64,000 bases of DNA. It comes from AC-32 sp963719275. Lineage in GTDB: Bacteria; Actinomycetota; Thermoleophilia; Gaiellales; Gaiellaceae. This document shows, piece after piece, positions 59,671 to 64,000 of this stretch. The stretch covers positions 124,001-188,000 of the forward strand of contig CAVRBT010000004.1 of NCBI GenBank assembly GCA_963719275.1, read 5' to 3'. Made by a program: the position numbers and the translations under genes. The stretch's first letter is position 1. Each line of letters starts with the position of its first letter. The notes below the pieces were generated by a model. The model was not told the DNA's origin, did no database searches, and worked only from the letters and a program-made list of their open reading frames with translations.

Positions 59671-59788
59671 GGGGAACCGGGAGGTTCCCCGGACCGAGAT
59701 CCTCAGGCTGCGGGCCCACGTGCAGGGCGCGCGGTCTGAGGCGATCCCAGAAGAAGGGGGCCCGCGGGGGAAACATGGTTTCCCCCGC
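59671..59788. repeat. Cluster of three hairpins between murE and murF
   Basis: GGGGAACC/GGTTCCCC (59671-59690, 4-nt loop), CCTCAG/CTGAGG with an inner GCCC/GGGC (59701-59741), and an 11-bp perfect stem GCGGGGGAAAC/GTTTCCCCCGC with an ATG loop (59764-59788). They fill the 166-bp gap. This looks like inserted palindromic repeat material. It could also slow polymerase or stabilise mRNA ends, but there is no T-run. Confidence 0.6.
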
Positions 59789-59814
59789 GCGACGGAGCCG
59801 AAGGCGGAGGCCGC

Positions 59815-61044
59815 TTGATCCCGCTGCGCATCGACGAGCTGCCGCCGCTCGGCGAGCTCGAGGCCAACGCCGAGACGATCAGCGGCGTCCAGGTCGACTC
59901 ACGCCGCATCGGCGCCGGCGACCTCTTCGTCGCGGTCGGCCGCGGCATCGACTACCTCGACGAGGCGCGCGCCAACGGCGCAGCCGCGACCCTCGTTCCC
60001 GAGCACCCGTTCGAGGCGTTCGCCGCGCTCGGGTCGCTAGTGCGCGACCGGTCGAACGCGAAGGTCGTCGGCATCACCGGCTCGACCGGCAAGACCTCGA
60101 CGAAGGACATCCTGGCCGCGCTCTGCTCCCCGGCCGCGGGTACGGTCGCGGCCGAGGCGAGCTACAACAACGAGATCGGCGTCCCGCTGACGCTGTGCCG
60201 CCTCGAGCCCGACACCGAGGTCTGCATTCTCGAGCTGGCAATGCGCGGCTTCGGCCAGATCGCCGACCTCTGTCGGATCGCCCGGCCGCACATCGGGGTC
60301 GTCGTCAACGTCGGGCCGGTCCACCTCGAGCTCGTCGGCTCGCTGGAGGGCGTGCTGCGGGCGAAGGGCGAGCTCGTCGCCGCGCTGCCGCCCGGCGGGA
60401 CGGCGATCGTGCCGGCGGAGTTCCCCGTCGAGCGCGAAGACATCGACGTCGTGCGGCTCGAGGATCCCAAGGCGCAGCGCGAGGACGGCCGCACGATCGT
60501 CGACGGCGTCAGCTTCAGCTTCACCGCGCAGCACCAGACGGCGAACGCCGTTGCGGCGCTTGCCGCGTTCGACGCCCTCGGTTTGCCGCGGCCCGAGCGG
60601 GTCGACGTCGAGTTCTCACGGTGGCGCGGAGAGGAGCTGCCGCTCCCCGGCGGCGGCCTGCTGATCAACGACGCCTACAACGCGAACCCAGTCTCGATGC
60701 GCGCCGCGCTCGTGCACTTCGCGGCCGTCGCCGGCGCGCGCCGGCGCGTGGCGATCCTCGGCGACATGGCCGAGCTCGGGGCCGGCGGTCCCGCCTACCA
60801 CGAGGAGATCGGCCGCGAGGTTGTCCGGCACGGCGTGACGGCACTCCTCGCGGTCGGCGAGCTCGCGCGCGGCTACCTCGACGGCGCGGCCGGCGTGCCG
60901 GTCAGACGCTGGGCTCCCGACGCCGAGGCCGCCGCGGCCGAGGCAACCCGTCTCGTCGAGCCGGGTGACTGCGTCCTCGTGAAAGCGTCGCGCGCGGTCG
61001 GCCTCGAGCGCGTGGCGGACGCGCTGGCGGCGGTGAGCGCTTGA
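59815..61044 (+). CDS. murF: UDP-MurNAc-tripeptide:D-Ala-D-Ala ligase
   Basis: 409 aa. Adds D-Ala-D-Ala. GITGSTGKTSTKD ATP loop, LELAMRGFGQIADL, and INDAYNANPVSMRAAL, all MurF-type. It begins with TTG, preceded by GGAGG 4 nt upstream. Stop overlaps the mraY start (TTGA). Confidence 0.94.
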   Translation: MIPLRIDELPPLGELEANAETISGVQVDSRRIGAGDLFVAVGRGIDYLDEARANGAAATLVPEHPFEAFAALGSLVRDRSNAKVVGITGSTGKTSTKDILAALCSPAAGTVAAEASYNNEIGVPLTLCRLEPDTEVCILELAMRGFGQIADLCRIARPHIGVVVNVGPVHLELVGSLEGVLRAKGELVAALPPGGTAIVPAEFPVEREDIDVVRLEDPKAQREDGRTIVDGVSFSFTAQHQTANAVAALAAFDALGLPRPERVDVEFSRWRGEELPLPGGGLLINDAYNANPVSMRAALVHFAAVAGARRRVAILGDMAELGAGGPAYHEEIGREVVRHGVTALLAVGELARGYLDGAAGVPVRRWAPDAEAAAAEATRLVEPGDCVLVKASRAVGLERVADALAAVSA

Positions 61045-62045
61045 GCCGCGTCCTCCTGGCAGGCGTGATCGCCCTGCTGATCTCGATCGTCGTCGGCCCG
61101 AAGTTCGTCGCCTACCTTCGGCGCAAGGAGTACGGCCAGCACATCCGCGAGGAAGGCCCCGAGCACCACGTCGTCAAGCAGGGCACGCCGACCATGGGCG
61201 GACTGCTGATCCTGCTCGCCGCCACGGCTGGCTTTCTCGCGCTCAGCCGCTACACGGTGCCCGCGCTCACCGTCCTGTTCGTGACGCTCGGCTGCGGCGC
61301 GATCGGTTTCCTGGACGACTTCATCAAGCTGACGCACCGTCGCTCGCTCGGCCTGAACGGGCGGTGGAAGCTGATCCTGCTCGGTGCGATCACGGTCGCC
61401 GTCGGGATCGCGGCGCGGCACCAGCATCTGCCGACCGAGGTCTACATCCCGGGGGTCGGCGACCTGCAGCTCTCCTACGCCTGGTACGGGCTGCTCTTCC
61501 TCGTGATCGCCGGCGCAGCGAACGGCGTGAATCTCACCGACGGCCTCGACGGGCTCGCGGCGGGGACTGTGATCATCGCGCTCTTCACCTTCGCGGCGAT
61601 GATCGTCATCTCGTGGATCCGGTCGGGCTCGCCGGGCCACCGCTTCGAAACGAAGCTCGACCTCGGCATCATCGCGGCGGCGCTGATCGGAGGCGCGATC
61701 GGATTCCTCTGGTACAACGCCTGGCCGGCCGAGGTGATCATGGGCGACACCGGCTCCATGGCCCTGGGCGGCGCGCTCGCCGCCTTCGCGATCTTCACGA
61801 AGACGATCTTCCTGCTTCTGCTGATCGGCGGGATCTTCGCGATCGAGGCGCTGTCCGTGATCATCCAGGTCTTCTCGTTCAAGTACTTCAACCGGCGCGT
61901 GTTCCTGATGGCCCCGATCCACCACCACTTCGAGATGAAGGCGTGGTCGGAGACGAAGATCATGGTGCGCTTCTGGATCGTGACCGGGATTCTCTGCGCG
62001 ATCGGCTTCGCCCTCTACTACCGCTACTTCACCGGATTCCGCTGA
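61041..62045 (+). CDS. mraY: Phospho-MurNAc-pentapeptide transferase
   Basis: 334 aa, ten membrane helices. Makes lipid I. Conserved GTPTMGGLLIL, FLDDFIKL (Asp pair), NLTDGLDGLA, GDTGSMALGG and APIHHHFE. TTG 61041 is supported by the TTGA overlap. Confidence 0.96.
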   Translation: MSRVLLAGVIALLISIVVGPKFVAYLRRKEYGQHIREEGPEHHVVKQGTPTMGGLLILLAATAGFLALSRYTVPALTVLFVTLGCGAIGFLDDFIKLTHRRSLGLNGRWKLILLGAITVAVGIAARHQHLPTEVYIPGVGDLQLSYAWYGLLFLVIAGAANGVNLTDGLDGLAAGTVIIALFTFAAMIVISWIRSGSPGHRFETKLDLGIIAAALIGGAIGFLWYNAWPAEVIMGDTGSMALGGALAAFAIFTKTIFLLLLIGGIFAIEALSVIIQVFSFKYFNRRVFLMAPIHHHFEMKAWSETKIMVRFWIVTGILCAIGFALYYRYFTGFR

Positions 62046-62062
62046 GCACGCTGCCGCAGCGG

Positions 62063-63199
62063 GTGCTCGTGCTCGGGCTCGCGCGCTCCGGGAAGGCAGC
62101 CGTTGCCGCACTCGAGCGGCGCGGGGTGGAGGTGGTCACGGCCGACCGGACGCTGGGCAACGACGGCGACGTCGCGCTGCTCGAGGGCGTCGAGCTGATG
62201 GTGAAGAGCCCGGGGGTGCCGCGCGAGACGCCGCTCGTCGCGGAGGCGGAGCGTCGCGGCGTCGAAATCTGGAGCGAGGTCGAGCTCGGCTACCGGCTCC
62301 TGCGCCCGCGGCTCGTCGGCGTCACCGGCACCAACGGCAAGACGACGACCACCGAGCTGCTCGGCGCGATCCTGCGCGTGCCGACCGCGGGCAACGTCGG
62401 CCGCGCCCTGACCGGCCTCGACGGCGACGTCGAGGCGGGTGCGCTCGTCGTGTGCGAGCTGTCGAGCTTCCAGCTCGAAGATGTCCACGAGCTCGCGTGC
62501 GAGGTAGCGGTGCTGCTGAACCTCGAGCCGGACCACCTCGACCGCTACGCGTCGTTCGACGACTACCGCGACGCGAAGCTGCGGATCTTCGAGCGGGCGG
62601 GGGGCAAGGTCGTGCCGAAAGGGAGCGGCCTCGACGGGATCGAGTTCGCGGCGGAGGACGAGCTTCCGGCCGAGCCCCTGATCCGCGGCGCGCACAACCG
62701 CGAGAACGCTGCGGCCGCGACGGTAGCGGCGCGCGCCCTCGGGACGCCTGACGAGCAGATCGCCGAGGCGCTGCGGACCTTCCCGGGTGTCCCGCACCGC
62801 CTGGAGCCCGTCGGCGAAGTGGACGGCGTCCGCTACGTGAACGACTCGAAGGCGACGAACGTCGCCGCCGCGCTGCGAGCGCTCGCCGCCTACGCGGACG
62901 AGCCGGTGCACCTGATCCTCGGCGGCTCGCGGAAAGGCGAGGACTTCGCGCCGCTCGCCGCCGCGCTCGGGCCGAACGTGCGCAGCGTGCACCTGATCGG
63001 CGAGACCGCCAGCGAGCTCGCGGCCGTGATCCCGCAGGGGCAGGGCGACGGCGACCTGGCGAGGGCGCTCGCCGCGATCGAGGCGCGGCCGGGCGAGGTG
63101 GTGCTGCTCTCGCCGGCCTGCGCGAGCTACGACCAGTACCGCGACTTCGAGGAGCGCGGCGAGGACTTCAGGAGGCTGGTGCAGAACCTGTCCGCGTGA
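62063..63199 (+). CDS. murD: UDP-MurNAc-L-alanine:D-glutamate ligase
   Basis: 378 aa from GTG 62063. VLGLARSGKAAV, GVTGTNGKTTTTELL, NRENAAAATVAA and YVNDSKATN are MurD signatures. A CTG at 62042 in the same frame overlaps the mraY stop (CTGA) like the other junctions of this cluster, and could be the true start, adding seven residues. No good ribosome-binding site favours either. Confidence 0.93.
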   Translation: MLVLGLARSGKAAVAALERRGVEVVTADRTLGNDGDVALLEGVELMVKSPGVPRETPLVAEAERRGVEIWSEVELGYRLLRPRLVGVTGTNGKTTTTELLGAILRVPTAGNVGRALTGLDGDVEAGALVVCELSSFQLEDVHELACEVAVLLNLEPDHLDRYASFDDYRDAKLRIFERAGGKVVPKGSGLDGIEFAAEDELPAEPLIRGAHNRENAAAATVAARALGTPDEQIAEALRTFPGVPHRLEPVGEVDGVRYVNDSKATNVAAALRALAAYADEPVHLILGGSRKGEDFAPLAAALGPNVRSVHLIGETASELAAVIPQGQGDGDLARALAAIEARPGEVVLLSPACASYDQYRDFEERGEDFRRLVQNLSA

Positions 63200-63244
63200 G
63201 GTTCCGCAGACTTCTGGCGCCTCGCCGGGGGCGGGATCCGGCAC

Positions 63245-63327
63245 GGGGACAGTGCACCTAGCACGGCCCCGTCCGGGATCGCGACGCCGGCGAGGCGAGG
63301 CGCAGGCAGAGCCGGGCTCTGCCCGGC
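63245..63327 (-). repeat. 83-bp dispersed palindromic repeat, copy B
   Basis: Inverted relative to copy A. On the minus strand: GCCGGGC-AGA-GCCCGGC (63327-63311), 40 bp, GGGGCCGTGCTAG (63270-63258), CACTGTCCCC (63254-63245). It lies between murD and the membrane part of FtsW and is open in the ftsW frame. Confidence 0.75.
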
Positions 63328-64000
63328 GGCAGCCCGCGCCGGCCAGGGGGCCGCGGCGCGGGCTCGAATCGAGCGTGCTGATTTTGGTGACCCTTGGTTT
63401 GGTCGCCTTCGGCCTCGTGATGGTCTACAGCGCCACCTCAGCGTCGGCCGCGCTCGCCAACGGCGACCCGGCCTACTACCTCAAGCGTCAGGCCGTCTAC
63501 GCGTGCCTCGGGCTCGTGCTGATGGTGGTCTTCTCGCGCGTGGACTTCTACAAGCTGCGCGCGCTCGCGCCGACGCTGATCGTGGCCAGCATCGGCCTCC
63601 TGCTCGCCGTCCTCGTCCTTGGCCGCGCGGCGAACGGCGCCCGCCGCTGGATCTCGATCGGCCCCGCCGCGTTCCAGCCGTCGGAGCTCGCGAAGCTCGC
63701 ACTGGCGGTCTGGGCGGCGTCGTACCTCGCGCGCCGCCGCGCACCGCGCACGCTCGGCGAGCTCTGGCGCCCGATCGGCGTCGTCACGGCCGTCTTCTGT
63801 GGCCTGATCCTCGTAGAGCCCGACCTCGGCACCGCGATCGCGATCGTCGCGATGCTCGCGGCGATCCTGCTCGTCTCCGGGACGCCGACCCGCACCCTCG
63901 CCGGTGGCCTCGGCATCGCGGCGACGCTCGGCCTCGTCGCCGTCTGGTTCGAGCCCTACCGCCGCGCCCGCCTCTTCAGCTTCCTGAACCCCTGGCAGGA
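63252..64000 (+). CDS. ftsW: Lipid II polymerase FtsW (C-terminus outside window)
   Basis: At least 249 residues. SEDS-family membrane protein: FGLVMVYSATSASA, YYLKRQAVYA, NGARRWISIGPAAFQPSELAKL split over two helices, and EPDLGTAIAI. Polymerises septal glycan with FtsI. From GTG 63252 the first 41 residues are Arg/Pro-rich and derived mainly from repeat copy B. GTG 63375, at the first membrane helix, is an alternative start. Confidence 0.9.
   Translation, partial: MHLARPRPGSRRRRGEAQAEPGSARRQPAPARGPRRGLESSVLILVTLGLVAFGLVMVYSATSASAALANGDPAYYLKRQAVYACLGLVLMVVFSRVDFYKLRALAPTLIVASIGLLLAVLVLGRAANGARRWISIGPAAFQPSELAKLALAVWAASYLARRRAPRTLGELWRPIGVVTAVFCGLILVEPDLGTAIAIVAMLAAILLVSGTPTRTLAGGLGIAATLGLVAVWFEPYRRARLFSFLNPWQ

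Noticed and set aside
1..64000. tRNA, rRNA or CRISPR loci
   Set aside because: I looked for T-loop-like GTTCGAATCC sequences, rRNA signatures and regularly spaced repeats and found none.

Overview
The window looks like the chromosome of a high-GC Gram-positive actinobacterium, probably a deep-branching lineage such as Thermoleophilia (Gaiellales/Solirubrobacterales-like). This is inferred from very high GC, a MurE with the DNPR motif typical of meso-diaminopimelate-adding enzymes, a fused SecDF, a double-WYL PafBC-like regulator, a decaprenyl-phosphate phosphoribosyltransferase, and many start codons preceded at 6-10 nt by a TAnnnT hexamer (leaderless-type promoters). I see no rRNA, tRNA or CRISPR array. 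Genes are densely packed, often joined by GTGA, ATGA, TTGA or TGATG overlaps.

Left part (1-11.7 kb): a large SARP/adenylate-cyclase/ATPase regulator runs off the left edge. Divergent from it is a tight operon: metallophosphoesterase, cyclic 2,3-diphosphoglycerate synthetase, 2-phosphoglycerate kinase, class II fructose-1,6-bisphosphatase, then small GFA and MIP18 proteins. This points to synthesis, and perhaps turnover, of cyclic 2,3-diphosphoglycerate, a solute best known from methanogens. A proline-rich membrane protein and an exported protein with five Ig-like repeats follow.

Kdp region (11.4-20.7 kb, minus strand): a potassium-uptake locus in the unusual order [27-aa ORF]-kdpF-kdpA-kdpC-kdpB. 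KdpD is split: the sensor domain and a separate Usp protein lie after kdpB, while the membrane/kinase half sits upstream with kdpE. Phased repeats in front of the structural operon look like a KdpE operator.

Middle (20.7-36.3 kb): queG shares an 18-bp gap with a divergent oxidoreductase. A GAF histidine kinase and a WYL regulator converge on a 147-bp MITE-like element whose 9-bp flanking repeats contain both genes' stop codons. Then come two zinc-ribbon proteins, an IS110-family element with a candidate bridge RNA, an aldehyde dehydrogenase, a decayed hydrolase-cyclase gene, a thiolase/hydroxyacyl-CoA dehydrogenase group and exported proteins.

Right part (36.3-54.5 kb): an OmpR-type two-component system; a decaprenyl-phosphate phosphoribosyltransferase; queA (with a duplicated start acting as a 19-aa upstream ORF) and tgt; yajC-secDF; PlsC; a UbiB-like kinase; two ECF sigma factors (one coupled to a membrane protein, one to ogt); and an atypical response regulator lacking its phosphoacceptor.

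Right end (54.5-64 kb): a canonical division and cell-wall cluster mraZ-rsmH-ftsL-ftsI-murE-murF-mraY-murD-ftsW, with a recognisable promoter overlapped by 10-bp-spaced MraZ boxes. It is interrupted by a hairpin cluster and by one of two copies of an 83-bp dispersed repeat, which may supply the N-terminus of FtsW.
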